64,000 nucleotides of DNA from Pseudalkalibacillus sp052246725 (lineage in GTDB: Bacteria > Bacillota > Bacilli > Bacillales > Fictibacillaceae), in assembly GCA_052246725.1 (NCBI GenBank), contig JBQQCL010000011.1. One strand, given 5' to 3'. Position 1 is the stretch's first letter; every line of letters begins with the position of its first letter. This document shows, piece after piece, positions 52,676-61,780 of the stretch. The notes under the pieces are model-generated. The model did not search any database. It was not told the origin of the DNA and worked only from the letters and a program-made list of their open reading frames with translations. Both the position numbers and the translations under genes were made by a program.

Positions 52676-54229
52676 CTATTCATCAGCTGAGTTACGTTCC
52701 AAAGCGCTCTTTTGTGATGTTTCATGTGGTCTGGTCATCATCGACCATAACGGAAAACGGATGAATGTGTCTTTTTGATCACTTGCATTAAAAGGGGCAA
52801 CAGAGGTCAAATAAGGAATACCCAACGATCTTAAACTGCTTAAATGAGCAATCATCATGATCAATACGATCGTAATCCCATAAAACCCAAAAGTAGCCGC
52901 TGAAATCATCAATACAAATCGAATCAGGCGAGCTGAAATTGCAATGTTGAATCTTGGTGTCGCAAAGCTTGATATTGCTGTCAATGCAACTACAATTACC
53001 ATGACTGGTGAAACAAGACCAGCTTGAACGGCTGCTTCACCAAGAATAACTGCACCTACGATCGATATAGCCTGTCCAATGGCTCTCGGCATCCGGATCC
53101 CCGCTTCTCGTAGGATTTCGAACGTGATTTCCATGATCATCGCTTCCACGAAAGCGGGAAACGGGACTCCCTCTTGTTGAGCCGCGAGCCCTAACAATAA
53201 GACCGTGGGAATCATTTCTTGATGGAATGTAGTAATTGCGATATAAAGCGATGGTGCCAGTAACGAAACAAAGAATACGAATATCCGTAACAGTCTTAGA
53301 AAGGTAGCGATGTCGGCTCGCAAATAATAATCTTCGGGAGATGTGAAAAATTGAAAAAATGAGACAGGAAGAATCAATCCGAATGGGGTTCCTTCCACAA
53401 GGACAGCAATCCGACCTTCTAAAAGATTGCCTGTCACCACATCTGGACGTTCTGTGTTCATCACCTGTGGAAAAGGTGTGAAGGTTTGATCCTGTATAAA
53501 TTCTTCTAAATAACCTGATTCAAGCACCCCATCGATCTTGATTTTCGATAACCGATCCTTCAATTCTTTTATCAGGCTCTCTTTTGCAATCCCATCTAGA
53601 TACAGGATATTGATTTCGGTTTTCGTCACCTCGCCAATATGCATGGATTTTATACGTAAAGCTGGATTTCTGATCCGCTGCCTGATTAAAGACGTGTTCG
53701 TCCGAAGTGATTCCGTAAAGCTATCTTTAGGGCCTCTTACTACAAGTTCTGAAGAAGGTTCGGTGATATCCCTTGTTTTCCCGCCCTTACAATAGCATCC
53801 AATACCTTGATCTGAGCCTTGAATCAAAATTACTGCATCACCAGAAAGTAATACGGAAACAGTATCATTCCACTTATTCAGTCTCATCGTTTTGGAAGTC
53901 GATAATACCGATTCAGTAAAATAATCGACTGCCTTAATATCATCTGGCACCTCAATCATTTTCAGGTCCATCAATGCACTAGTGATAGAATGTGTCAGGA
54001 TATGTTGATCGACCATTCCTTCCATATAGATTAGAGCAAGTTCTACTCCATTTCCAGATTGAAACCGTTGTATATGTAAATCGATGCTATCCCCCATTAG
54101 AGTCGTAATACGTTCGATATTTTCATTAAGATCGGCGCTAAGGGGTTCGTTCTTTTTCAATGTTGTTTGTTCGGTCAAGCGTTCTTTATTCCGAATTTTT
54201 TTAGAGGATCTCCCGATTAGTTTTTTCAT
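52676..54229 (-). CDS. gerKA: Germinant receptor GerA-family subunit
   Basis: 517 residues. The soluble N-terminal half is followed by the conserved VVRGPKDSFTESLRTNTSLIRQRI and PFPQVMNTERPD, then about five or six membrane helices. Recent work on this family describes a ligand-gated channel. ATG 54229 (CGGGGTC upstream) is preferred to the GTG at 54277, which has no ribosome site. Interval 54278-54611 upstream holds no gene or convincing forespore promoter that I can defend. Confidence 0.88.
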   Translation of the reverse strand: MKKLIGRSSKKIRNKERLTEQTTLKKNEPLSADLNENIERITTLMGDSIDLHIQRFQSGNGVELALIYMEGMVDQHILTHSITSALMDLKMIEVPDDIKAVDYFTESVLSTSKTMRLNKWNDTVSVLLSGDAVILIQGSDQGIGCYCKGGKTRDITEPSSELVVRGPKDSFTESLRTNTSLIRQRIRNPALRIKSMHIGEVTKTEINILYLDGIAKESLIKELKDRLSKIKIDGVLESGYLEEFIQDQTFTPFPQVMNTERPDVVTGNLLEGRIAVLVEGTPFGLILPVSFFQFFTSPEDYYLRADIATFLRLLRIFVFFVSLLAPSLYIAITTFHQEMIPTVLLLGLAAQQEGVPFPAFVEAMIMEITFEILREAGIRMPRAIGQAISIVGAVILGEAAVQAGLVSPVMVIVVALTAISSFATPRFNIAISARLIRFVLMISAATFGFYGITIVLIMMIAHLSSLRSLGIPYLTSVAPFNASDQKDTFIRFPLWSMMTRPHETSQKSALERNSADE

Positions 54230-54611
54230 GAAAAATAGACCCCGTTTCAATAAATGCTTACTAACCCCATTGTTCACATATAAAGAGGGATGTATACGTT
54301 ATAGAACGAGGTGGGTGTTCACTTCTAATTGTGAGGATTTTGGTGGTATTTAGTCGAAATTCATTCTCGAAGATTTTAATTCAATGCGAAGGCTAAATAA
54401 CTGAGGTGCCATCTATCAAAGTATTTTCCAGGAGGTCAATGATTTTTTTAATGAAGCCTGGATTTGGATGTGATTCCGTTCTCCTCTTGTGCCTGAATAC
54501 AATCTGGATTGGGAGAGGATACACTCTAAAAAAGATGCTCATCAAAATAATTTATATCCATAACAAAAACTATAACTGCTGTAGAGCCAAATTTTATCTT
54601 TTTTATCTTTG

Positions 54612-54651
54612 AAAAAAAGCTGACCGGAGGATCATCCTCTCGGTCAGCTTT
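54612..54651 (-). terminator. gltP intrinsic terminator
   Basis: AAAGCTGACCG...CGGTCAGCTTT stem with T7 on the minus strand. Confidence 0.88.
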
Positions 54652-54670
54652 CGTTCTATTTATAAATAGA

Positions 54671-55915
54671 TTAGATATCAAGATCTGGTGTTTTCTGTGG
54701 CGCACCGCCATGTTTTTCTTCTGATTTTGCAACGATTACCGCACAAGATGCATCACCAGCGATGTTAACTGCTGTACGGGTCATATCCAATAGACGGTCA
54801 ACCCCTAATACGAGACCGATCGCTTCAACCGGCAGACCAACTTGCTTGAGAACCATCGCCAGCATGATCAATCCTACACCAGGCACCCCTGCTGTACCGA
54901 TACTCGCAAGAACTGCAGTGAGTACTACTGTGATAAGCTGCGTCAACGATAGGTCGACCGCATATACTTGAGCGATGAATACAGTTGCTACCCCCTGCAT
55001 GATCGCTGTACCATCCATATTGATCGTCGCTCCGAGCGGCTGCACGAAGCTGCTGACCTGTTTCGGTACCTTCAAGTTTTCTTGAGCGGTCTTCATCGAT
55101 ACTGGAAGTGTACCACTACTGCTGGATGTACTGAATGCAACCGTCATTGCAGGTGCAAAGTTTTTGAAAAAGTGTATCGGGTTCATTTTTCCAAGTGTCG
55201 AAATAGCTGTGCCATATGTGATCATTGCGTGTAATAGTAATGCAAGCAACACCGTTCCGAAATAAAGTCCCATCGCTTGCAACGCATCTAGACCGAAGTT
55301 TCCGATTGCAGACGCGATCAATGCAAATGCACCATATGGGGCAAGGACCATGACGATATTAACGAGATACATCAATATGTCGTTACCTTCTTCAAGCAAG
55401 CGGCGTACGCCTTTCGTCTTCTCTCCTAACATCGCAACTGCAAATCCTACAAAGATTGAAAAGGCGATGATTTGAAGCATTTCTCCCTTTGCCATTGCAT
55501 CAATTGGATTAGTTGGAATAATGTTCAACAAAGTTTCCACAACAGGTGGGGCTTCTTCTGCCTCAAATTTAGCCTCCCCTGTGTCAAAACCTCCACCTGC
55601 ACCTGGTTGGATCATATAAGCTAATCCAAGTCCGATTACGATTGCAACTGTGGTAGTGATAAGAAAGTAACCAATCGTTTTTCCGCCGATTCGTCCGAGC
55701 TTTTTCGGATCTCCGATTCCTGCTGCACCAAGAGCAATCGAGAAAAAGACAATCGGTACGACTAGCATTTTGATTAGATTCAAGAAGATCGTTCCGACCG
55801 GGCCGAAAACGTATTTGTCTAGTACTGAGAATAAATCGGCGGCAAAAAGGTTAAGAACAATACCAATGATTATACCTAATATGAGACCGATTATGATTTG
55901 TACGCTTAACTTCAT
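54671..55915 (-). CDS. gltP: Dicarboxylate/amino acid:cation symporter (DAACS)
   Basis: 414-residue glutamate/aspartate or C4-dicarboxylate uptake protein. DAACS motifs: re-entrant loop serines STSSSSGTLP, the NMDGT cation site, and DRLLDMTRTAVNIAGD in the last transport helix. About eight helices plus hairpins. RBS GGAGGAG. Substrate not resolved: symbol is tentative. Confidence 0.85.
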   Translation of the reverse strand: MKLSVQIIIGLILGIIIGIVLNLFAADLFSVLDKYVFGPVGTIFLNLIKMLVVPIVFFSIALGAAGIGDPKKLGRIGGKTIGYFLITTTVAIVIGLGLAYMIQPGAGGGFDTGEAKFEAEEAPPVVETLLNIIPTNPIDAMAKGEMLQIIAFSIFVGFAVAMLGEKTKGVRRLLEEGNDILMYLVNIVMVLAPYGAFALIASAIGNFGLDALQAMGLYFGTVLLALLLHAMITYGTAISTLGKMNPIHFFKNFAPAMTVAFSTSSSSGTLPVSMKTAQENLKVPKQVSSFVQPLGATINMDGTAIMQGVATVFIAQVYAVDLSLTQLITVVLTAVLASIGTAGVPGVGLIMLAMVLKQVGLPVEAIGLVLGVDRLLDMTRTAVNIAGDASCAVIVAKSEEKHGGAPQKTPDLDI

Positions 55916-55953
55916 ATTTTCTCCTCCTACCTAATAATGTTACGCTATGGGAT

Positions 55954-55982
55954 ATTTTCTTATGGTTTCAGGATGTTGTCAA
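55954..55982 (-). promoter_or_regulatory. Possible gltP promoter
   Basis: Perfect TTGACA (55982-55977, minus strand) with GAAAAT 17 bp on as a weak -10; 39 bp before the gltP start. Confidence 0.4.
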
Positions 55983-56220
55983 ATGGCAATATAAAACATT
56001 TCGCATGTTTATACAGAAACGAGCTTATTAAAGTATTGATATGTAAGCGTTTGTAATATTATTCCTTACTAGAAAATAGCAATAAACTCTCTTTTTCTCC
56101 TCCTTTTCTGTATGTATAAAATGCCCTGTTTACATACATTTACACTCCTATTTTCCCTGTTTTTCCTAATGTTAAGCATAAAAAAATCGAAAAACCTAGC
56201 GAGTGAGATACCGATTTTTA

Positions 56221-56236
56221 CAGGACATGCTATAAT
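56221..56236 (+). promoter_or_regulatory. Extended -10 promoter of lipL
   Basis: ATGCTATAAT (TGnTATAAT) at 56227-56236, no good -35; 34 bp before the lipL start. The rest of 55983-56220 shows nothing notable. Confidence 0.6.
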
Positions 56237-56269
56237 AGAACGGTTGAGGTTATTAAAGGAGCTTTAGCA

Positions 56270-57112
56270 ATGGAAGAAATGATTAAACGTATATTATCCC
56301 AGCCTGAATGGCGTATCATAGACCAGACAACACTCGGAGATTCATTCCATGCTCTTCAATCTTTTGCAATGGATGACACCCTATGCAGTTCAATCGGTTC
56401 TGAAGATTCTCCACCAACAGTCCGTACCTGGGTCCATCCTAAAACAGTCGTATTAGGGATTCAGGACAGCCGGCTTCCAAACCTTTCAGATGGTGTCAAT
56501 TACTTACAAGAACAAGGCTATGAAGTCATCGTACGGAATTCCGGTGGACTAGCTGTCGTACTTGATGCTGGAGTTTTGAATATATCTTTAGTGCTTTCTG
56601 AAAAAGACCAGAAAATCGATATCGATCTTGGATATGATGCAATGGTCTACCTTACTGAGCAACTGTTGAAACCGTATGGATTAACATTCGAACAAAAAGA
56701 AATCAGCACATCCTACTGTCCGGGAAAATATGATTTGAGCATTGATGGAAAGAAGTTTGCGGGCATCTCCCAACGGCGCCTGCGCGGTGGGATTGCAGTG
56801 CAAATCTACTTATGTGTGAACGGTTCTGGTTCCGAGCGTGCTGAGTTGATCAGAGGATTTTATGAACGAGCAAAAGGTGATCACGAGACAAAATTCACTT
56901 ATCCCTTGGTTGACCCAGACGTCATGGCCTCCTTAACAGAGCTTGGGGGAAAGCCAGTCAATGTGAGTGACCTAATGAAGGATTTATTACTTTATTTAAA
57001 GAAGCAAGATTCAGACCTGCTTTCAGCACAATTATCCATATCCGAAATCAATCAATATGATTATTATCTCAAACGTGTCGTCGAACGAAATAAAAAAGCA
57101 CTGGAACGGTGA
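56270..57112 (+). CDS. lipL: Octanoyl-[GcvH]:protein N-octanoyltransferase
   Basis: Moves octanoyl from GcvH to E2 subunits in Bacillus-type lipoate assembly. 280 residues of the LipB/LplA fold. The acyl-acceptor cysteine is C150 in STSYCPGKYDLS, exactly the position known for LipL, followed by the lysine of GKK and SQRRLRGG. The conserved RNSGGLAVV is near residue 89. RBS AAAGGAG. Same place as ywfL beside pta. Confidence 0.94.
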   Translation: MEEMIKRILSQPEWRIIDQTTLGDSFHALQSFAMDDTLCSSIGSEDSPPTVRTWVHPKTVVLGIQDSRLPNLSDGVNYLQEQGYEVIVRNSGGLAVVLDAGVLNISLVLSEKDQKIDIDLGYDAMVYLTEQLLKPYGLTFEQKEISTSYCPGKYDLSIDGKKFAGISQRRLRGGIAVQIYLCVNGSGSERAELIRGFYERAKGDHETKFTYPLVDPDVMASLTELGGKPVNVSDLMKDLLLYLKKQDSDLLSAQLSISEINQYDYYLKRVVERNKKALER

Positions 57113-57128
57113 AAGAGATACAGAAAAT

Positions 57129-57179
57129 AAAAATCGAGTCTGAACCATTTCATTTAGTGGTTTCACACTCGATTTTTTT
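57129..57179. terminator. Bidirectional terminator between lipL and pta
   Basis: AAAAATCGAGT...ACTCGATTTTT with an inner TGAACCA/TGGTTTCA pairing; A and T tracts on both sides serve both convergent genes. Confidence 0.88.
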
Positions 57180-57191
57180 CTTCTTATGGTT

Positions 57192-58169
57192 TTATCCTTG
57201 CAATGCTTGCATCGCCGTAATTAAGGATAACTTGTAGACATCCTCACTGTTACATCCTCTGGAAAGGTCGTTCACTGGCTTGTTCAACCCTTGGAGTACT
57301 GGTCCGATCGCTTCAAATCCACCTAAACGCTGAACCATTTTATAGCCGATGTTCCCTGCCTCCAGTCCAGGAAAGACGAATACATTCGCTCTTCCTTCAA
57401 GAGGAGAATCGGGTGCTTTCTTAGCGGCTACTTCCGGTACGAACGCTGCATCGAATTGAAGTTCACCATCTATAGGGAAATCAGTCCCTACTTCGTTCAA
57501 CAGGGTAACCGCATCGATTACTTTTTGTGTCTCAGCCGATTTGGCTGACCCTTTTGTAGAAAAGCTGAGCATCGCAACTCTTGGGTTGATACCGAATACC
57601 CGCGCAGTTTCGGCACTAGTTGCTGCAATTTCAGCTAAATCCGTAGCGGATGGCTCGATATTGATTGCACAATCTGCAAAGATATATCGCTCATCTTCTT
57701 TTACCATCAAGAAAGCGCCTGAAGTCCGTTTGATGCCTTCCTTCGTCTTTATGATCTGTAGAGCGGGACGCACAGTATTTGCAGTTGAATGGGCTGCACC
57801 ACTTACTAGCCCAGAAGCCTTATCCATATAAACGAGCATTGTACCGAAGTAATTGACATCCTGGAGAATTTCCCTCGATTCAGCTTCATTGACTTTCCCT
57901 TTCCGACGATTTACAAACAGGTCAACCATTTCATCAAAACCTTCATAATCAGCTGGTGAAAGAATATCGACAAGGTCAAGGTCAAGTCCTTTCTGTTCCA
58001 AAGTCGTTCTGATGAATGCCTGGTCCCCGATCAAAAGCGGCTTCAAAATCTTCTCCTCAGCCAAACGAAGAGCTGCATCTATGATACGAGGATCATTTCC
58101 TTCAGGAAAAACAATTGAAGGATAGATCGCTTTAAGTCTCTGTTCCATTACCGCAAACATATTACTCAT
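57192..58169 (-). CDS. pta: Phosphate acetyltransferase
   Basis: Acetyl-CoA + Pi to acetyl phosphate for overflow acetate metabolism. 325 residues, the short single-domain form (FPEGNDPRI at the start, SGAAHSTANTVRPALQIIKT near residue 123, NDLSRGCNSEDVY near the end). RBS GAGGAGG. Divergent from hemQ across 313 bp in which I could not defend a cre site. Confidence 0.95.
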   Translation of the reverse strand: MSNMFAVMEQRLKAIYPSIVFPEGNDPRIIDAALRLAEEKILKPLLIGDQAFIRTTLEQKGLDLDLVDILSPADYEGFDEMVDLFVNRRKGKVNEAESREILQDVNYFGTMLVYMDKASGLVSGAAHSTANTVRPALQIIKTKEGIKRTSGAFLMVKEDERYIFADCAINIEPSATDLAEIAATSAETARVFGINPRVAMLSFSTKGSAKSAETQKVIDAVTLLNEVGTDFPIDGELQFDAAFVPEVAAKKAPDSPLEGRANVFVFPGLEAGNIGYKMVQRLGGFEAIGPVLQGLNKPVNDLSRGCNSEDVYKLSLITAMQALQG

Positions 58170-58482
58170 GTTAACGCCTCCTCTTTCTATTTCTTACAGA
58201 GTTTTATTTTACTGTTTCAAAAATGATTCTATCTTTTTCATGTCCTACAATACTCCTTTTTATCCCTGTATGAAACCAAAAGAGTATGATGTAATCGCTT
58301 CACCCAAAAAGTTTTTACTTTCACAATTCTCTTAACCTTTCTATCCGTTAATCAAACTTTTACAACAATCTTTACTAAAGAGACTTCATAAAAATGTCAG
58401 ACCCCTCTTTTTTTGTTTGCAGGGATTTGTGATATGATGGTTACGGGAAAAACCTTGATAGTAATGAGATAAAGGAGTGTCT

Positions 58483-59232
58483 ATGATGAACGAAGCGGCT
58501 AAAACCTTAGATGGCTGGTATTGTTTACATGATTTTCGTACGATGAATTGGGCAGCATGGAAATCCATCTCAAGTGACGAGCGTGAGCATGCAATCCAAG
58601 AACTACTCACCTTTCTTGAAAAATGGGAAGTGACTGAGGCACAACAACAAGGAAGTCACGCATTCTACTCAATTGTAGGACAAAAAGCTGATTTCATGAT
58701 GATGCTTCTCCGTCCGACAATGCAAGAGCTTAATGAAATTGAAACAGCATTCAACAAAACGACTTTTGCAGAGTACACAATTCCTGTTTATTCATATGTA
58801 TCAGTCGTAGAGCTGAGCAACTATATGGCTTCTAAAGATGTAGATCCAGAAACAGATCCAATGATTCAGGGACGCTTGAAGCCAACCCTTCCGAAGTGGG
58901 AACATGTTTGCTTCTATCCGATGGACAAACGCCGCGAAGGTAACGACAACTGGTACATGCTTTCGATGGACGAGCGTCGTGACATGATGCGCAGTCACGG
59001 CATGATCGGCCGAGGCTATGCAGGTAAAGTGAAGCAAATCATCACCGGTTCAGTCGGTTTCGACGATTGGGAATGGGGCGTCACCCTATTTGCAAACGAC
59101 GTGCTCCAGTTCAAAAAGCTTGTATATGAAATGCGTTTTGACGAAGTAAGTGCACGTTTTGGTGAATTCGGATCATTCTACGTAGGAAACATTTTGCCGA
59201 AAGAAAAAGTCAGCTCTTTCTTAGCTGTATAA
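58483..59232 (+). CDS. hemQ: Coproheme decarboxylase HemQ/ChdC
   Basis: Last step of the Gram-positive haem pathway: decarboxylates coproheme III to haem b. 249 residues of the chlorite-dismutase fold. Conserved: AAKTLDGWYCLHDFR, YSYVSVVELSNY with the catalytic tyrosine, FYPMDKRREGNDNWYML, and RSHGMIGRGYAGKVKQIITGSVG with the haem-ligand histidine region (written here in overlapping parts). ATG 58483 (or 58486) follows AAAGGAG; the GTG at 58477 overlaps the site. Position next to pta matches ywfI. Confidence 0.95.
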   Translation: MMNEAAKTLDGWYCLHDFRTMNWAAWKSISSDEREHAIQELLTFLEKWEVTEAQQQGSHAFYSIVGQKADFMMMLLRPTMQELNEIETAFNKTTFAEYTIPVYSYVSVVELSNYMASKDVDPETDPMIQGRLKPTLPKWEHVCFYPMDKRREGNDNWYMLSMDERRDMMRSHGMIGRGYAGKVKQIITGSVGFDDWEWGVTLFANDVLQFKKLVYEMRFDEVSARFGEFGSFYVGNILPKEKVSSFLAV

Positions 59233-59249
59233 ACATATTGGATTAACTG

Positions 59250-59280
59250 ACAGCCTTCATCTGAAGGCTGTTTTTTGTTT
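59250..59280 (+). terminator. hemQ intrinsic terminator
   Basis: ACAGCCTTCA TC TGAAGGCTGT followed by T6GTTT. Confidence 0.92.
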
Positions 59281-59403
59281 TTCCGAAAGGCTTTCTTCAC
59301 AAAAATCGTAGGATGTGTCGTATCTTTCAACCCCCAATATTTCATCAAATCAATGGCAACTAGCTTTTAGCCTTATTTAAAAATGGATTTTAACGTTGTC
59401 CGC

Positions 59404-59433
59404 GTACATTTTCTGATTGCTCAATCATACGTA
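59404..59433 (+). promoter_or_regulatory. Sigma-E-like promoter of cwlJ-gerQ
   Basis: GTACATT, 15 bp, CATACGTA, compared with sigma-E KMATATT/CATACAMT; 36 bp before cwlJ. Mother-cell expression fits coat-associated CwlJ. Confidence 0.45.
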
Positions 59434-59468
59434 TAGTAAGTGAAAGCCTACTTCATGGGGGTGACATC

Positions 59469-59900
59469 ATGGCAGTAGTAAGAGCGAATCAAAACGATAT
59501 CGAGACGCTTGCAAGATTGATGCGAGCAGAAGCAGAGAGTGAAGGAAAGCTCGGAATGCTCATGGTCGGGAATGTCGGCGTCAATCGGGTAAGGGTCCGT
59601 TGTCTTGATTTCAAGGACATCAATACCATTCAAAGAATGGTTTTCCAATCTCCTGGAGGATTCGAAGCGACTCAGAAAGGTTATTTTTATCAGGGGGCTC
59701 GGCAAAGTGAAATAAAATTAGCTAAAAAAGTGATCGCAGGACAGAGATTCAACCCAGCAGAATTTGCATTATGGTTCTTCAAGCCACCTGGAGGCTGCCC
59801 GGCACAATGGTACAATCAAGCAAATTCAGGTCGTTTCAAATCCCACTGTTTCTATCAGCCTAGTGAAGCAGATTGCTCTGAGGTCTATTCCACCTTTTAA
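59469..59900 (+). CDS. cwlJ: Spore cortex-lytic hydrolase CwlJ
   Basis: Coat-located hydrolase that degrades cortex peptidoglycan during germination, triggered by Ca-dipicolinate. 143 residues, only the SleB/CwlJ catalytic domain with no signal peptide. The catalytic Glu is in LMRAEAESEGKLGML near residue 21. RBS GGGGGTG. Followed by gerQ, which localises CwlJ. Confidence 0.94.
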   Translation: MAVVRANQNDIETLARLMRAEAESEGKLGMLMVGNVGVNRVRVRCLDFKDINTIQRMVFQSPGGFEATQKGYFYQGARQSEIKLAKKVIAGQRFNPAEFALWFFKPPGGCPAQWYNQANSGRFKSHCFYQPSEADCSEVYSTF

Positions 59901-59973
59901 CAGTCATAACTTATCCAAGGACCGAGTATACCTGTTTAATAGGGGAGTATTATTGAAGATGGGGAGGTTTGTT

Positions 59974-60435
59974 ATGAACTATCCAAATTATCGACAGAAT
60001 CAGAACGGAATGCAAGGAATGCAAGGGATGCAAGGGATGCAGGGAATGCAGGGCAATCAAGGAATGCAAGGGATGCAGGCTGTACCTGGTCAATTCCCAT
60101 CAGGATTTCCTGGTGCAGCGCAAATGAATGGCCAACTCCCAGTTGAACAGTCATACATCGAGAATATTCTTCGCTTGAATCGGGGTAAAGTCGGAACGTT
60201 CTATATGACATTTGATGGAAATCCGAAATGGCCTGCGAAAATTTTCAAAGGCGTCATAGAAGCTGCAGGCCGCGATCACATCATCATCAGTGATCCTGAA
60301 TCAGGTAAACGCTATTTATTATTGATGGTCTACTTAGATTATGTAACATTTGATGAAGAAATCGAATACAGCTATCCTTTTAACAATCAAAGTGCTCAAA
60401 ACACTGGACAAATGACGACTTACTCTCCAAGGTAG
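59974..60435 (+). CDS. gerQ: Spore coat protein GerQ
   Basis: Coat protein needed for CwlJ localisation and cross-linked by transglutaminase. 153 residues. Residues about 12-36 are a slippery GMQ tripeptide repeat, then the folded domain starting QSYIENILRLNRGK with GRDHIIISDPESGKRYLLLMVYLDYV. ATG 59974 has GGGGAGG. The Gln-rich repeat may supply glutamines for cross-linking (inference). Confidence 0.93.
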   Translation: MNYPNYRQNQNGMQGMQGMQGMQGMQGNQGMQGMQAVPGQFPSGFPGAAQMNGQLPVEQSYIENILRLNRGKVGTFYMTFDGNPKWPAKIFKGVIEAAGRDHIIISDPESGKRYLLLMVYLDYVTFDEEIEYSYPFNNQSAQNTGQMTTYSPR

Positions 60436-60441
60436 GTGTTG

Positions 60442-60492
60442 AAAAAGGGCGGATCACGCATCCTTTGATGTGATGGCGCCCTTTTTTATTTT
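60442..60492 (+). terminator. gerQ intrinsic terminator
   Basis: AAAAAGGGCG...CGCCCTTTTTT with an inner ATCACGCATC/GATGTGAT stem and T-rich tail. Confidence 0.88.
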
Positions 60493-60494
60493 GC

Positions 60495-60557
60495 TGGTGT
60501 CTGGCACCGTTTTGAAAGTCTTGCTACGACTGGGTTCCCAATCGGTGCCAGGTACAC
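60495..60557. repeat. Inverted repeat of the GGTGCCTGGCACC type
   Basis: GTGTCTGGCACCG (60497-60509) and CGGTGCCAGGTACAC (60543-60557) around a 33-bp loop. Similar palindromes are common intergenic repeats in Bacillaceae. Confidence 0.65.
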
Positions 60558-60576
60558 ACTTTGGTATGCACTTTAA

Positions 60577-60760
60577 CGGACATGAGCGCCGCTATTTGTG
60601 ACAAAGAGCGGTGATGTAAAAAATTAGCGGACATGAGAGCCTTTATTTGTGGTTAATAGGGCTGATTTGGGCTCATTTTTCCAAAATAACGTCTCTGGTG
60701 TCCGTTAAGTCTTCAAAAAAGAGGTTTTGTTCACAAATAAGAGCTCTGGTGTCCGTTAAG
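60577..60760. repeat. 51-bp units in forward-forward/reverse-reverse order
   Basis: CGGACATGAG at 60577 and 60628 (51 bp apart), then CTCTGGTGTCCG in the opposite sense at 60693 and 60744 (51 bp apart). Units share TTAACGGACA, GAG and TTATTTGTG words. A single related unit is at 34814. Confidence 0.75.
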
Positions 60761-60762
60761 TA

Positions 60763-60843
60763 AAACTGGCAAAGCCAAGTCAACCCTTTGGCGCTGGCTG
60801 AGCCTTCGTTTCCCCTCGTTTATACATTCTTTATACTTGAAAG
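60763..60843 (-). repeat. R3 repeat (diverged)
   Basis: AAAACTGGCAAAGCC, CAACCCTTTGGCGC, TGGCTGAGCCTTCG, then CATTCTTTATACTTG. Joined to the 51-bp array, downstream of ywdK. Confidence 0.55.
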
Positions 60844-60875
60844 CTGAAACGCAAACTCGACTGACTGCGTGAAAT

Positions 60876-61247
60876 CTATACTTTCAACATTGCGATGATG
60901 ATCAGCACCCAGCTGATGATGAATGCTAGTCCGCCAAATGGCGTGATGATCCCTAATTTTGAAATTCCGGTCACACTCAATACATACAAACTTCCGGAGA
61001 ATAGAAGAATCCCTAACAACATGATCCATCCTGCTGCTCCAAGCATTGAGGAGTTCGGAAATTTATCAGCTAAAAATGCGACCACAAAAAGTCCGAGCGC
61101 ATGAAAAATGTGATATTGTACGCCTGTTTTGAACACTTCCATCATCTTGGAAGAGAGCTTTGATTCAAGACCATGAGCTCCGAAAGCGCCGAGAACCACG
61201 GATAGTCCCGCATTTAATGTCCCTAAAAGAATAAATAATTTAAACAT
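60876..61247 (-). CDS. ywdK: DUF423 membrane protein, YwdK-like
   Basis: 123 residues, four membrane helices. DUF423 signature FGAHGLESKL near residue 22 and YHIFHALGLF near residue 45, then LLFSGSLYVLSVTG. Function unknown. RBS AAAAGGAG. Near gerQ as in B. subtilis. Confidence 0.88.
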   Translation of the reverse strand: MFKLFILLGTLNAGLSVVLGAFGAHGLESKLSSKMMEVFKTGVQYHIFHALGLFVVAFLADKFPNSSMLGAAGWIMLLGILLFSGSLYVLSVTGISKLGIITPFGGLAFIISWVLIIIAMLKV

Positions 61248-61341
61248 GATCCTTCTCCTTTTGGCAAATTGGATTATCGTTACAATGCTTCTTCAAGTGT
61301 AATGAAAACTGATCCGCTTGCCAACCGTTTAAAAAAGTCGT

Positions 61342-61614
61342 CTAACAATTGTCATCTTTCATCTTCTCAAGAACAGCTTGTCCCCCCTTGGTCTTTCCTA
61401 ACAATTCCTTCAAAGTCGGTAGATGATCCGTGTCATAACCTCGGACCGCTTCCATGATCCGAAGTTTGACCTCCTGTTCGACATCTTCCTGATAGCGTCT
61501 TTCCATTGAAACGACCGTCTGTTTGATTTTTGGTTCTAGACGTTCGAGTATATGTTGGATTGATGATCTATCTTTGTTTTTCTTTGCTTTTTGCACGCTT
61601 CCGTATAAATCCAT
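61342..61614 (-). CDS. RsoA-like protein (sigma region 2 fragment)
   Basis: 90 residues. ILERLEPKIKQTV...QEDVEQEVKLRIMEAVRGYD resembles sigma-70 region 2.1-2.2 (core-binding), but no promoter-melting or region 4 part follows. B. subtilis RsoA is a protein of this sort that partners SigO. ATG 61614 is about ten bases after AGAGAGG; ATG 61623 is possible. It overlaps yvrJ by 47 bp, so the operon is tightly coupled. Confidence 0.6.
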   Translation of the reverse strand: MDLYGSVQKAKKNKDRSSIQHILERLEPKIKQTVVSMERRYQEDVEQEVKLRIMEAVRGYDTDHLPTLKELLGKTKGGQAVLEKMKDDNC

Positions 61615-61780
61615 GTCTTTCATTCCTCTCTTCTAAATGTTCTCCAATTTCTTGAATGGAGCTTTCTAGATTGACCAGCCTTTTTTCAAATTGAAATAAG
61701 AGATAAAGCGCCACTACTGTAGGAAAGCCGATGTTTGAAATCAAGTTGAACCAGCCGACGACATTCGTTCCTTCAAGCAT
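61568..61780 (-). CDS. yvrJ: YvrJ family protein
   Basis: 70 residues: an N-terminal membrane helix with the YvrJ pattern NLISNIGFPTVVALYLLFQFE, then a charged coiled-coil-like tail (RLVNLESSIQEIGEHLEE). Function unknown. In B. subtilis yvrJ belongs to the SigO regulon, and here it sits between the two sigma halves. ATG 61780 has GGAAGG at good distance; it overlaps the sigma gene by 8 bp. Confidence 0.75.
   Translation of the reverse strand: MLEGTNVVGWFNLISNIGFPTVVALYLLFQFEKRLVNLESSIQEIGEHLEERNERHGFIRKRAKSKEKQR

Noticed and set aside
54406..54612. 68-residue plus-strand frame between gerKA and gltP
   Set aside because: AT-rich, no convincing family, ends in the gltP terminator region.
58289..58302. 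Possible cre (CcpA) site before pta
   Set aside because: Matches the consensus only with a one-base shift; too weak to call.
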